Source: Adiantum capillus-veneris (taxonomy: Eukaryota > Streptophyta > Polypodiopsida > Polypodiales > Pteridaceae). Taken from it: DNA of 64,000 nucleotides. The notes beneath the pieces were generated by a model, which saw only the letters and a list, made by a program, of their open reading frames with translations, had not been told where the DNA came from and searched no databases. How positions within the stretch are numbered: position 1 is the first letter of the stretch; each line of letters starts with the position of its first letter. The translations under genes and the position numbers were made by a program. The DNA lies in assembly GCA_014529385.2 (NCBI GenBank), contig CM043964.1:134206420-134270419 (forward strand). Reading direction: 5' to 3'. Shown here one piece after another: positions 1 to 11,090 of this stretch.

Positions 1-2
1 AG

Positions 3-1007
3 GAAAGGACAAATGAGCATATGGAAGCTGCTAAGGTTCAACCGGAGGAGACAATGAAAGAGCCAAGTCAGCCTGTGGAACAGCCAAAAGAGCCTATGGC
101 TGAAACCGAAGATGAGGAAAGCAGGCCTATAGATGAGCAAAAGGCTATGGATGAGGAAAGCAGGCCTAGGGATGAGAAAAATGATATGGATCAGGGAAGG
201 ATGTATGAGGCAAGCCGATCAACCTTGAATCAGGCAGAAAGGGCCATGGGGGAGACCCCTGATGAAGATTTGAATGATGACTATGAAGATAAAGCGGAGG
301 AGAGCAACAACGACATGAACACTACAGAGACCCAGTATGGACCCTTGCTACCTGTAGATACGGTTGTTCCGGTAATGTCTATTCAAGTATGGCAAAATAT
401 GTTCAGCTTCTAACTACTTATATGTACTTGTCAACTTTTACAGAGGTTGATTATCTTGGACGTCAATGGATTGCTGCTGATGCGGGTGCCTCTCGGTGAC
501 AGAGGACCCTTTGAGAATTTGCAAACGTTTCGGATGGGAACTTGTCGAGTCGTGGTTCGTCCAGGAACCAAGGAGTTTATTGAGTTTCTTCTTCCGTGCT
601 TCAGAGTTGGCATATGGTCTTCAATGCAAAGGCAAAACTTATCGCCACTAGTTGCAATAGTTTGCAGTGTATGCCAAGCTCACACGTCAGATTTTGCCTT
701 TTTGTATGATCAAAGAAAATGCGTTACTGTTGAGGGCCACTACCACCCTAAAAAACCAGGATTACCTCTTTTGTACAAACCGTTTAGCCAAATCGGTGTA
801 CCCTTTGATGCAACTAATACACTACTAATTGATGATACTCCCGAAAAGGGAGAACTAAATCCGCCGGGAACAACTATCTCACCACCTTCTTTCGAAGGGC
901 ATTCCTTCGATTTTTACCTTGAAGACATTCTGATTCCATACTTACAGAAATTGTATCTCAGTCCATTGTTCACGGACGAGTTTGTACTTTCTAATGAATT
1001 AAGATGA
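3..1007 (+). CDS. FCP1/NIF-type HAD phosphatase-like protein, 5' partial, two exons visible
   Basis: Two exons join in frame: exon 1 to 371 and exon 2 from 444 to the TGA at 1005-1007, with a 72-bp phase-0 GT-AG intron at 372-443. The first ATG in view is at 21, but the frame is open to the window edge, so the true start may lie upstream. From ATG 21 the product is 304 residues. Residues 1-117 are acidic, repetitive and probably disordered (ESRP..DE repeats). Residues 118-304 carry a FCP1-homology/HAD fold: motif I is LDVNGLLL (D123), a GIWSS segment follows, a K-rich segment comes next, and the acidic motif is LLIDDTP (D247, D248). In this family the fold dephosphorylates Ser/Thr of proteins such as the RNA polymerase II tail. 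Here the second Asp of the usual DxD is Asn125, so activity is uncertain; plant members often show such N forms. The partner and target cannot be told from sequence. Confidence 0.8.
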
Positions 1008-1030
1008 TTCTTCTATCTGTCTTTGTCTTG

Positions 1031-1063
1031 TCTAACATATATATATATATATATATAATATAT

Positions 1064-1124
<61 letters not shown>
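1031..1124. repeat. (AT)n and (GA)n microsatellites between convergent genes
   Basis: An AT-rich dinucleotide run (1036-1064) is followed by an uninterrupted (GA)n run at 1069-1124. They sit just past the stop codon of the FCP1-like gene and before the 3' end of the opposing gene, so they probably lie in or between the two 3' UTRs. Confidence 0.95.
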
Positions 1125-1128
<4 letters not shown>

Positions 1129-1247
1129 ACGTGGTAAAGAAATGTATTTCAAGCACACTTTTTCACAGGGCACAATTGAAAAATGAGTTCAATAAACTTC
1201 ATGTCTTGAAAGTCGTTTGTATACACTTGGGTTTACAAGAATATCTG

Positions 1248-2668
1248 TTACATTGACACTACTTCAACCCGACCATCCAACTCTTTGCACAAAATATCTT
1301 TTTCTCTTCGCCGCATCATCTTACGGCCAGCTAAGAAAAAGGAAAAATCTGATAGTTCCTTGTCCATTGACTCTTCAATGATGTCATTTCGCAAATGCTG
1401 AAGACTGCATAGCTCCCTTATTGTAACCACCAATAGTAGGCCATTCTCTTTATCAATCACTTCCACATCCACAGTAGGATTATCTTCCAAACCTGCAGAA
1501 ACTTGGTCCATAGGAATGTACTTACCGTTTAGCATTTGTGATCGCATATACCGAAATGAGAGTAATAGTGATTGGCTTGCAATCATGTACTTGACAACTA
1601 GAGTATCAAGCGCGACCTCGCACCGTAAACCAATCTCTTCCTTTGCATACCATCCTTTGTCAAGAAGTTTGTCACAGGATGACTGCTGAAATGACTTGCA
1701 CATGAACATAGTTTTTGTAACTCTGATGTTGTAGCTATGAAACAGCTCTATGAAGAGTGCAACAGGACAAAAGTTTGCAATTCGAACCAGTTTGGTAGGA
1801 ATAGAGCTACGTAGAGACCTTTGTATATCCTTGTAGAGCTTACTTCGCATTGCCTCCACCATTGTTTCCTCGGGAACTGGCCAGTCCACAGTGTTCCAAT
1901 CGGTCGGTAGAGGCAGTTTCACCAACATGCCATTCTTATTGCCTGAGCTGAGTTGGTAAAAGTGGTCATACAAAAAGATTCCCTCATCAGCCAATCTTTT
2001 GCTGCTCCTCTCTGAATACTGTAGAGAACCAATATGGGCATGTACAACATGGAAGAGGCCTATTATGCACTCCACAGGCTCCCATTGCTCATAAGAAGAG
2101 GGATAAACATCTGCAATATATATAAGAAGAGTTAAACTAAGAGTATCAATAAGTACAAATGACAAATCTAATGTAATTGAGTTGTGAAGAGTAGAGACAT
2201 TACTCATAACAAGCGGGAGAAACATTGCAAAATATATAAGAAAAGTTATAATGAGAGTATCAGTAAGTTCACATGTCAAGAGTACTTACAATTGCAACGT
2301 GGTTGATGTATATTTGATACATTTCCACCGTTTGCTATCACCTCTGGATGGGTAAACACATGCTGAACAAGAACTTCCTTTACAGATCTTTTGCCGATCT
2401 CAACTTTGAAATCCAACACCCTGGCCTTCCATGCTGAGCGGTAAACGTTGATACCACTAAACCTCTTGGGTCTTCTTGGTTGCATGAGGACCCATGAACC
2501 TTTGTTTATCCTTTGTCCAACCCATTGGTTGTCTGCACTTATTGAAGCTGGTATTGTAATTGAGGATATGCTACTACTTGGCCTTCTAGGAAAAGTGCCG
2601 TTGTTGTTTGTTGGTGTGAGAGACAGTAAACACCTTGAGGCTCTTGGGCGAGAAGACGTGGATGCCAT
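1248..2668 (-). CDS. Uncharacterised plant protein, two exons
   Basis: Exon 1 runs from ATG at 2668 to 2290 and exon 2 from 2110 to the stop at 1248. The 179-bp intron (2289-2111) has a strong donor (GTAAGT) and a TGCAG acceptor, and phase 1 is kept on both sides, giving 413 residues. The first ~45 residues are Ser/Pro/Arg-rich, like an organelle-targeting or disordered leader. Residues ~47-110 (WVGQRINKGSWVL..., then a WKARVLDF segment) faintly recall a chromatin BAH-type opening, but this is too weak to name. The rest is mixed alpha/beta with no catalytic motif I know. It ends basic (GRKMMRRREKD) followed by a valine-rich tail. It converges on the FCP1-like gene, with 240 bp between their stops. 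The intact frame over both exons and the good splice sites argue for a real gene; its function is unknown. Confidence 0.65.
2088..2290 (-). repeat. Tandem duplication (~115 bp) over an intron's 3' splice site
   Basis: Unit A (2088-2202) and unit B (2203-2290) are diverged copies with the shared run CTCATAA.AAG.GGGA.AAACAT followed by GCAA.ATATATAAGAA. Unit A holds the start of exon 2 and the working acceptor. In unit B the acceptor AG is lost (plus strand reads ATTGCA where unit A reads CTGCA), so it lies silently in the intron. Confidence 0.75.
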
Positions 2669-2699
2669 AACTCTCAGAGAAAAGCTTTAGTGGAGGGAG

Positions 2700-3044
2700 A
2701 TTCACTTTGAAAGCATTCTAATGGAGGGAAAGTGTTTTAAAATTCCAATATCTTGTGCGGGCTTAATGGTCACCCTCCAGTACGTTAATGACCATGAGAG
2801 AATATCAGAAGTGGGACCACACGCAAGCACCTAAAAGCTCGGTAAAAGTAAGGAAATTACTATGCTACAATCCTAGTTTCGTGAAAGTTTTATGCTATTT
2901 TCCTATTTTTTGAGTCTTTCCAGGTACTTTTCTACGTAACGTAGCCTTCATGCTCATTGGACGCGCTCTATTTTTCTCTCTCTTCATATGGCCCTCCAAA
3001 TGACCTCCAAAATTTCCTAATGGCTATGTTAGACATATTCCTCT
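2700..3044. other. Intergenic spacer, promoter side of the minus-strand gene
   Basis: I see no gene here. It holds the upstream region of the minus-strand gene and the ragged left edge of the Ty3 copy. No LTR and no primer-binding site could be recognised, although both would be expected here if that element were complete. Confidence 0.5.
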
Positions 3045-3177
3045 ACTCTCTATAATTAACCACTTCGAGCCGTGGGTGTAGATACTTAAGAGCCGATTTT
3101 CAAAGGCTAAGAGGAGTTGCAACTAAGGTTTTGAATTGCTAAAGCATACACTAAGTACATACATAAACTTTGTTAAC

Positions 3178-5019
3178 ATGGTTGACAATAATCAAGAGAG
3201 TAGAATGAACATTGATAGCTTTGATTTTGCATATGAAGGTGCTAGTGATGATGCTCCCATGTTTGTGAATTATCTCGTCACTAGGTTGCAGCAAGCTATG
3301 GGCAACCCTGCTTTGCAAGACGAAGTTACTCAACAACTTCGTGCTTATGGAATTTCCCTTCCTCTCCAAGAGGAGAGAGAGCTTAGGAGGCCTCTTGAAG
3401 AGACCCCCAAAAGAAGACTCTCTCCCATTCGAGAGGAGGAATCCAAAGAGCAAGAAAGCAATGAAAGTTTAAGTTCCTCTAAAGATGTGGCTCCACGAAG
3501 ACGACGGTCTAGACGATCGCCCACTCCTCCCAAGAGGAAAAGATCAACAAATAGTCCTTCTCCTCATCACTCTGAAAGGCAAGAGAGGAAACAAAGGAAG
3601 AAAAGGGCTAGGAAGAGGTCACCCTCTTCTCCTTCTTCTTCACCTTCCTCCTCTTCCGATGAAAGTTATGGCTATTCTCCTAGAGAATACAATAGGGGAG
3701 GACATCGCAAATCATTTCCTGCATGGCGAAGGTCACAAAAGCTAAAGAAGTTCAAGGAGGGAGGAAAGAGTATCTCTTTTCTCCCCTATGATGGCACCTT
3801 CGGTGCTACTGACAAAGTGTTGGCCTTCATCCAGCAATTTGATGCGGCCTTTGGAGATGAGGGCTTCACAGAGTCCTCCAAGCTGCACCATGTAGCTATG
3901 CTCTTCCAAAAATCAGCTCGTCAATGGTGGGCTAGCCTTTGTGGCAATGGTGAAGCCCCAAAGACATGGAAAACTCTACGAGTTTCCATCATGAAGCAAT
4001 TCCTTGCAAGCGATGCAAAGGAAAAAGTGCTTACCGAATGGTGCAGCTTGAAGCTCCTCTCCCATGAGTCTATCCATAAATATGTAGACAATTTTTGGGA
4101 TTTACATGTCAAGGCTACTGTCTTTCAAAAGATAGACTTTGTCGAGCAAAGGCAACAATTCTGTGCGGGATTACCTGAAGAGATGGCCGAATACATCAAC
4201 TCTCAATGGCCTAGTACTATTAGCGAAGTAATCCATCACACCATGGTTGCTTCACACATCAATTTCCATCAAGGGGCTAGACATAATGTCAAGCCCATGG
4301 AAAACAAAGACAAAAATGATGCAAAGGGGAAAACCAATGCTCAAAATACTTCCCAAGTCAATTCCAACAACAACAACAATCGGTCCAAGGAGAAGGGAAT
4401 TTACAAAGGTAAAAAAAAACTCTCTCCTGAAGAGCTTGAAGCTTTTCGCAAGGACCAAGAGTGTTTCAAGTGTGGGGAGCAAGGACATGGCTATCGTTCT
4501 TGCCCCAAGAAGAATACTCGCAATGAGACTCCTAGGGCTTCCACCATCGAAGCTCCAAAAGAGGATGCTCATTGCAAAGGATCATCACTTTACTATGCTT
4601 GGGGAAAGGTAAGAGAGCATGATGCCTTCATCTTGTTTGACCCTGGCTCTACTCTCAACTTCATATCAACGGAGTTGGCCACCAAGTTGGGCATTCAAGC
4701 TTTTGAGATGGGAGATATAGTAGTGACTGATGCAGCTTTCAAGGGACAACAAGCCTCCGTTACTCCTTTGATTGGGAAGTTGAGGCTTCATGTCCAAAGC
4801 TATGTCGACAAAGAAGACTTCTTCATCTCTCCTCTCCAACATGAGGATGTTATCCTAGGGGCACCATGGTTTGATCGCATGGCTGCCAACATGAAGTTCC
4901 CTGAAAGGAGAATCTACTTCACCTACAGGGGAAAGAACATGTATATAGATGCTAGTGAGCGTGGTCTCACTATTCCACTTGTAAATCCTCTTGCTTTTGA
5001 TAAGTCAATGAAGAACTGA
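3178..5019 (+). pseudogene. gag: gag-protease of Ty3 chromovirus copy 1
   Basis: The start at 3178 (MVDNN...) matches the start of the gag fragment in copy 2; an upstream in-frame ATG at 3136 is less likely. A Ser/Arg-rich basic stretch lies at ~3500-3660. The capsid-like domain follows at ~3770-4230 (FLPYDGTFGATDK, then QWWASL). A CX2CX4HX4C zinc knuckle lies at 4462-4503 for RNA binding, and an aspartic protease core at ~4635 reads LFDPGSTLNFIS, where many relatives have DSG. The frame ends at TGA 5017-5019, but homology to copy 2 continues past it through a second TGA at 5179, so both stops interrupt a once longer Gag-Pol. The Gag half is otherwise intact, which is notable in such a decayed copy. 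Confidence 0.85.
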
Positions 5020-5037
5020 GTTTTTGCGTACATGATT

Positions 5038-7176
5038 TTTGTCAAAGAGTCTCTAAAAGATACTAATGTTCCATCAAATGTAAATGGTAGGAATCAAGAA
5101 GAGTTAGACTTGTCTAATTTTCTAAAAGGATTCCAAGATGTGTTCATCGATGATATCCCTATGGACTTACCTCCAAAATGAGGGGATGATGACCATCACA
5201 TTGAGCTCCTTCCTGGAAGCTCACCACCTAACAAGCCTCCTTATCGAGTCTCACAAGCTCAACAAGAGGAGATCATGAGGCAAGTACAAGAGCTGGTAGA
5301 CAAAGGGATGGTCAGGCCTAGTTTCTCTCCCTTTTATTCTCCAGTCCTTTTAGTGCAAAAGAAAGATGGTACATACCGTATGTGTGTGGACTATCGAGCA
5401 CTAAACCATATCACTATCAAAAACAGATTTCCCGTACCTCGGGTAGAAGATCTGTTTGATAAGCCACAAGGCTCTACCTACTTCAGTAGGATTGACCTTA
5501 AGAGTGGCTATCATCAAATAAGGATAGTGGATGAAGATATCTTAAAGACCGCGTTTCGCACAACGTTTGGTCTTTATGAATATCTAGTCATGCCTTTTGG
5601 CTTGACTAATGCACCAGCTACATTCAATTGTTTGATGGAGAAAATTCTTAGACCATACCGCAAATTCAGCGGAGTGTTCTTTGATCATATCATCATCTAC
5701 TCCAAGTCTTTGGAGGAACATAAGCAACATCTCCAAGTGATTTTTCAAGCATTGAGGGAGAACAAGCTTTTCCTCAACCAAAAGAAAAGTGAATTCTTCC
5801 TTCAAGAGATTCAATACCTAGGTCATATTATCTCTAAAGATGGTATCCGAATGGATCCATCAAAGTTAGAGGTAATAAAAGCATGGCCTAACCCAAGAAA
5901 TCTACATGAGCTAAGAAGCTTTGTTGGTATGTGCGCAGTGTTAAGTATGGAGCCTGATTTACCCCTTGTAATTTTTTGTGGTAAAAACGCACATTTGTAA
6001 GGCCTCCATTATGAGGAGAAGCCATCGTACGTGAAGGAAAATCACTCGCCGAAAACCAAAATTTTCACAGCCAAAATTCAGGAGCAACTTCAGGGGCTTC
6101 GCCAGAATATTCCTTTCTGCCAGAATATTATGGCCGAACGACGGCCGGAAAGCGGTCGGTTGGCCGGTGGCCGGTAGTCAATGGCCGGTGGCCGGGGGTG
6201 CCCGGAAGAAGTCAATTGCCGGTGGCCGAATTCAAAAGCGGATTTGTCTACACAAGGGCAGCCACACATGGGTGGATTGGAGGGTCCGATTTGGACTTAT
6301 TCACACAAGGGCGGCTACACATGGCTGCCTCTCATAAGAGAGGGCAGCCCTTTTGGCCTATAAAAAGAGGCCATTTCTACACACATTTCATAGTGTGAAG
6401 TTGATACAACAAGGTGGGTGTGAGGTGGTGAGAGTGAAGCAAGGTGGGAGCTCCAAAAGGGTATAATCCCTTTGTAAACTACTTCTTGTTTTGAAGTACT
6501 AAAGCCATTGAGTGGCTGCTTTCCCGTGGACGTAGCCCACATTGGGTGAACCACGTATATTGTGTGTACTCTCTCTCTCTCTCTCTCTCTACTCTATAAT
6601 CTCGTGTATGTAAATCTGTCTCTCTCCATTAAGTAATCTACTCTTTATCTATTTAGCTACGTCTTATTTCCTCACACGCATACTATAGACGCTTCATAGC
6701 AAAATTCTCTCAAGTAGCAGGACCACTACACGACTTAACTAAGAAGAACATTAAGGTTGTATGGACTGCTAAGGAGCAAAATTCTTTTGAAAAGCTCAAA
6801 GAGAAGCTTACTTCCCAACCAGTCCTCGTGCTTCCGGATCTCTCAAAGCCATTTGAGGTCCAATTTGATGCTTGTGGTGATTGCCTTGGAGAAGTTTTGC
6901 TTCAAGAAGGGCATGTCATAGCATATGAGAGCCGAAGGCTCAATATTGATGAACATGTCTTGGGCATTTGTTCTACATGTCCTAGACACATGGAAGCACT
7001 ACCTATTGGGGACTCCATTTATCCTACGAACCGACCACCAAAGTCTCAAGTATTTCATGATGCAAACCAAGCTTTCCGACAAACAAATGAGGTGGGCAAA
7101 TTTTCTTTCGCAATTTAATTTCCATATTGCTCACATAGCTGGTAAGCACAATCAAGTGGCTGATGCACTTTCATGA
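5038..7176 (+). pseudogene. pol: Reverse transcriptase-RNase H of copy 1, split by a solo LTR
   Basis: The RT reads from ~5270 (MRQVQELVDKGMVRPS) through YRMCVDYRALN and DLKSGYHQI to the catalytic box. That box is FFDH at 5678-5689, where copy 2 has FFDD, so a catalytic Asp is lost. The frame is cut at 5938 by an inserted LTR and resumes at ~6682. The RNase H part (FDACGDCLGEVLLQ) then shifts frame near 7000 and ends with TDHQSLKYF, the thumb/tether motif GKHNQVADALS, and TGA at 7174-7176. That TGA stands where copy 2 has Arg (CGA). Confidence 0.85.
5934..6681 (+). mobile_element. Solo LTR (5939-6676) with 5-bp target duplication, inserted in RT
   Basis: Comparison with the uninterrupted RT of copy 2 gives the exact borders. 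The insert starts TGTTAAG at 5939 and ends CTCACA at 6676. The flanking 5-mers are CGCAG (5934-5938) and CGCAT (6677-6681), one mismatch apart, and the empty site in copy 2 reads CGCAT. A TATA box (CTATAAAAAG, 6358-6367) and a (CT)n tract (~6570-6591) lie inside. The stretch GACGTAGCCC...GAACCACGTA near 6529-6557 resembles the conserved R/U5 region of Ty1-copia LTRs, so it is likely a copia solo LTR formed by LTR-LTR recombination. Confidence 0.85.
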
Positions 7177-8678
7177 CGACCCAAAGTTAATGCGGTGTCT
7201 ATAGCTACTCACAATGATCTATCCTCTATGATAGATGAGTGTGCTACTGACCCTGACTTTAGAGACATAATGTCAGCCCTTGCTTTGGGGAAGAAAGAGG
7301 AACCATTCACCTTGCAGGATGGTTATCTTCTCCATGACAATAGGCTATGTGTTACCCATTCCCTTCGTGAGAACGTTATGTATGAATCCCATGCTCCTCC
7401 ATATGCGGGGCATAAAGGTATTCAACCTACTCTCCGAGGAGTAGAGACGTACTTCTATTGGCCTACCATGAAAGTGGACATACAAGAGTATGTTTCAAAA
7501 TGTGTAGTATGCCAAACGACCAAGTATGATAGAGGGAAGAAACCTGGATTACTCCAGCCATTGCCTATCCAAATTCACCATGGGAGAGTATATCCATGGA
7601 TTTCATCTTTGGATTACCCAAGTCTATCCATGGGAATATAGGAATATGGACAATAGTTGACAGGTTTAGCAAGCAAGCACATTTTATTCCTGTCAAAAAG
7701 ACTATTAAGGCACATCAAATGGCAACTCTCTTCATATCTCAGATTTTCAAGCACCATGGATTACCCACATCCATCGTGTCAGATAGAGATCCTAGAATGA
7801 CCAGTAATTTCTGGAAAGGTCTCTTTGAAAATTTAGGAACAAGATTGAATTTCTCTTCGGCCTATCACCCACAAATGGATGGCCAAAGTGAGATAGCCAA
7901 TCTTACGATACTCGATCTACTCAAGACTTATGTTATCGAAGTAGATCAACGCTCACAATGGGAAAATTACTTACCTCTTGTCGAGTATGCCTACAATAAT
8001 ACTGTACATACTTCTACGGGAAAAGCACCTTTTGAGATCATTGAGGGAAGACCTAAAAGTCCCTTGCTACTCAAAGTACATGGGAAGATCTTCGCCGCCG
8101 ATGAGTATAGCCATGACCTACAAGAATCTTTTCAATAGATTAGGGAGGCTATATCCATCTCTCAACAAAGGCAAAAAGCTACTGCTGATAAGCATAGAAA
8201 AGCCTTAGTGTTCCAAGAAAATGATTGGGTCTTACTCAAGTTTCCTAAGGATTGATTAATGCAAACGACGGGCAAAAATCCTATGGGCCATCAAAAGTAT
8301 TATGCTAAACTAGCAAAATGATACTATGGTCCTTTCCAAATCTTGAAGCCCATCAATGAGACGGCTTATCAACTCAGGTTGCCCAACCATTGGCTCATAC
8401 ACAATGCCTTTCATGTAAGCCTACTTAAGCCCTACAAAGGAGAGCCACCAACTGAACCAATTATTGAAGACCCTCCCGAAGTTGAAGACCAAGAAGAGGT
8501 GCTACAACCCGAAGCTGTCCTTCGGCATGAAGACAAGGTACTACGACATGGTAAGATTATCCGACGGTATCTTATTAAGTTCAAAAATTATCCTTTTGAA
8601 GATGCTAGATGGATGCAAGGAATACAGCTTAAGGATGGTATGAACCTTGTCAATGCTTACATTGCTACATTAGAGTAA
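7177..8678 (+). pseudogene. pol: Integrase plus chromodomain of copy 1
   Basis: An HHCC zinc domain (H-x-GH...C-x2-C, ~7390-7520) is followed by the catalytic core in another frame from ~7596 (MDFIFGLPKS, then IVSDRDPRMTS and the QMDGQSE segment). A frame shift therefore lies near 7590. Stops cut the C-terminal half at TAG 8136-8138, TGA 8253-8255 and TGA 8319-8321. The two TGAs replace Arg codons of copy 2. The last block (8343-8678) has the GPY-like region (FHVSLLKPYKG) and a chromodomain (VLRHGKIIRRYLIKFK, then ARWM), which in chromoviruses guides insertion into heterochromatin. Confidence 0.85.
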
Positions 8679-9038
8679 GAAAATGTTCAAATTTCTTTCA
8701 AATGACTCGTGTTTTTGTCTTAATAGACAAGTCCTCTTTTTAATTGTGCACAAATTTAACTAGTATGCATGCTTAGAATCATGTTTGTGATGACGACTTC
8801 TCTCAAACACCAAGTAGAATTTGTCACTCTACTTTGGGAGAATGAAATGGACTAAAGAGCAGACATGCTTGCGGCAGCTATGTCTCCCAAGCATCAAATG
8901 GATTAGTCATCCATCTTGGAAAGATGTCGCAGGGTAAAAAGGGATCCTCTACCCGCTAAGTAAAATTGACTAATGACTAAGGCTTTATCGCTTCTACCTC
9001 ATAGTCGAGGACGACTATGATTTCAAGAGAGAGGTAAT
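8679..9038 (+). other. 3' untranslated part and polypurine tract of copy 1
   Basis: No ORF is present. It ends in a purine-rich tract (TTTCAAGAGAGAGGTAA) directly before the LTR start at 9039. The same tract and border occur in copy 2 at ~17671-17690 on the other strand, which fixes the LTR start. Confidence 0.75.
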
Positions 9039-10545
9039 GTCATAAAATCTAATATCTAATATCTAACCAACCCAAATGATTTTCTCATATTAAATTGATC
9101 ACTTAATGTGGGAGGATAAACGGGAACAAGTGTTAAGATATAGACATGTGCTTATAGATCTTTCTCAACACGGGGCCAATGGTAAAGGGGCCCAAATGAG
9201 AGATGGTCTATCAAAGAGAAAAGCTAGCTAATGGAGCATAAGACCTTAGGGTTAGATTCATTGAAGACCTCCAATAATGTGTGTAAAAGGCCTTTGACCT
9301 TAGGTAAGCTAGGATTGAGCTTGAGGCGTGGGAACCCGACTCAGCTCGAGGTGCTTGTCCTGCTTGATGACTAAGGTGCTTGAGGTGCTTGAGATGATTG
9401 AGGTGCTTAATTATTGAGATGCTTGAGGTGCTTGACATGCTTGAGATGCCATGGTTACACTTAATGTGAGAACCTAGCCCAAGCTTAAAGTGCTTAATGG
9501 CCAAGCTTGTGGTGGGAACTGGGCCTATGTATGAGGGGCTTGAGGTATCAAAAAGTCAAATATTCAATCCCTACAAGGAGGGGGAGAGCCCTACATGAGG
9601 GGGGATGAGAGAGAACACCCACACACTCACACAAGGCATGCATGGTACAAAGAAAGCAAAAGGGACACTTGTCAAGTTCCTCCTCATGTTGCCCTCATGG
9701 TGTGCCTGAAGCCTATTGGTTGGCCACCCAAGGGGTCCAATAATAATTTAGGAGATTTAATTAAACGATTTAGCATTTATCTAGTCCTCTCTCTCAAAGG
9801 GGAAAGGGGGACACTTGTCTCAAGGCTACCCTTGCTGCTTGTAAGGCCTCCTGCTTGTGATTGGCTAGGCCTAAGCTTAGGGGGTATACTCACCCACACA
9901 CACTCACAAACACTCTCATTGTGTGCTATGCAAAGTGCAAGAGCTCCCTCTCCTTCTCCAAGCAAGTAGAGGTTGAGAGCCTACACCAACACTCTTGGAT
10001 ATGGAGTGCAAATCCAGCCAAGAGCCATGCTTCAATGCTTAAGCTTGCCATCTCCTTCTTCTTCATTACTATGCTATTATGTATGCTAGTAACAAGAGTT
10101 ATGATAAGTGAGGAACTAATTCTTTCTCCTACGAAATGTTTCTTCTTCCTCTTTCCTACCCTCATTCCCTGCTAGCTCTCTCCACCTTCGAAGGTGTTTG
10201 AGGTCTTGGGACTGAGGCTTGGGATAGTTAAAGCTTTCTTCAAGTTTATGTTATGTTTGTGATGCATGAAGCTTTCCATCTTCATTGCATAACCTAGGTC
10301 ACAAGGAACACAAAGATTGTATTGTAACAAGTCTCTCTTAATGGGAGAAATCATAATACAAATGCCTATTGGAGGGGGGGACCGGCTCCACATAAATCCG
10401 GTCCTCAACTACTGTCATGTTCTCTAAATTCTCTCTCTTGCAAAAGTATTGTTCATGCCAAGTTAACTAATTGCTATGAGTATGTTGCCTCAATCTTCGT
10501 AGCAGGTCTCATTAGATAGAATCTGCTAAGATGCTCAACTAGCTT
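9039..10545 (+). mobile_element. 3' LTR of chromovirus copy 1, right end lost
   Basis: It begins TGTCATAA after the polypurine tract, as in copy 2's LTR (16082-17670). Similarity is clear around 10370-10400 (ACCGGCTCCA...ATCCGGTCCTCA) and runs to ~10545. The last ~60 bp, including the expected TGTTACA end, are missing. It holds a minisatellite at 9360-9455. Confidence 0.75.
9360..9455 (+). repeat. Minisatellite of ~10-bp TTGAGGTGC units inside the LTR
   Basis: Imperfect tandem copies of GAGGTGCTT / GAGATGCTT follow one another. I did not see an equivalent block in the copy 2 LTR, so it seems to be a local expansion. Confidence 0.75.
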
Positions 10546-10589
10546 GGAGGGAAAAAAGGCGCGGCTATCACGTGGAGGAGAGAGGTTGG

Positions 10590-10712
10590 CAGAGAGAGAG
10601 AGAGAGAGGCGGCGGGGGGTGTCTCCATGCGTCAGAATTCGAGTGAGGGAGGGAGAGATTTTTGGTGAAGACGCGCAAGCCTGCGGTTTTGCAGTGTAAG
10701 CTCATACTCGCG

Positions 10713-10802
<90 letters not shown>
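10590..10802. repeat. (GA)n and compound (CT)n(CA)n microsatellites
   Basis: A short GA run lies at ~10591-10608. Then (CT)n at 10712-10737 passes directly into (CA)n up to 10802. Open frames read through these tracts on both strands and have no gene value. Confidence 0.95.
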
Positions 10803-10803
<1 letters not shown>

Positions 10804-10910
10804 CCGAGGCAAGGACCACATACAACGAGAAGCGGCCATGCAAAAAATCGCCCCGCTGTGCATTGGTCAATACCCGATCGGCTTGTGGTTTGTGGCTTGC
10901 ACAGCGCAGC

Positions 10911-11090
10911 AGGAGCTGCAGAGGACAGTGGACGCATGCCAACAGGGGGGGTTTGCGCTGCAATTGTGGACAATAGTAGGAGCTGCAGAGGACAATCAAC
11001 GGATGCTGAAAGGGGGGGTTTGCGCTGCAGGTGTGGATGAGGCTGCAGTAGGCGAGCGCAGACGTGGGGAGTTTGCACCGCTGCGTGAGA
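10911..11090. repeat. 67-bp tandem repeat, about 2.7 copies
   Basis: Units start at 10911, 10978 and about 11040. Each has AGGAGCTGCAGAGGACA, a variable part, a run of seven G and TTTGCGCTGCA. It is GC-rich compared with its surroundings. Confidence 0.85.

Larger units (their letters stand above)
3045..10545 (+). mobile_element. Ty3 chromovirus, copy 1 (decayed, lacks a recognisable 5' LTR)
   Basis: Order is leader, gag, protease, RT, RNase H, integrase, chromodomain, polypurine tract, 3' LTR. This is the Ty3/gypsy order, and the C-terminal chromodomain places it among chromoviruses. Homology with copy 2 (15244-22235) starts near 3045 in the leader. The 5' LTR and PBS known from copy 2 are absent, so this copy is truncated or deleted on the left. 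On the right, similarity to copy 2's LTR runs from 9039 to ~10545 and then stops before the LTR end. The coding part is broken by at least six stops, two frame shifts and a nested solo LTR, so it is not autonomous. Confidence 0.9.

Noticed and set aside
3151-3453. Antisense ORFs inside the gag and pol genes (also 3345-3533, 4252-4572, 5584-5814, 35688-36053)
   Set aside because: Shadows of clearly coding frames on the other strand.
5179-5181. Shared TGA as programmed read-through between gag-protease and RT
   Set aside because: Other CGA to TGA changes in the same copies make parallel CpG decay the simpler reading; kept only as a check in the findings.
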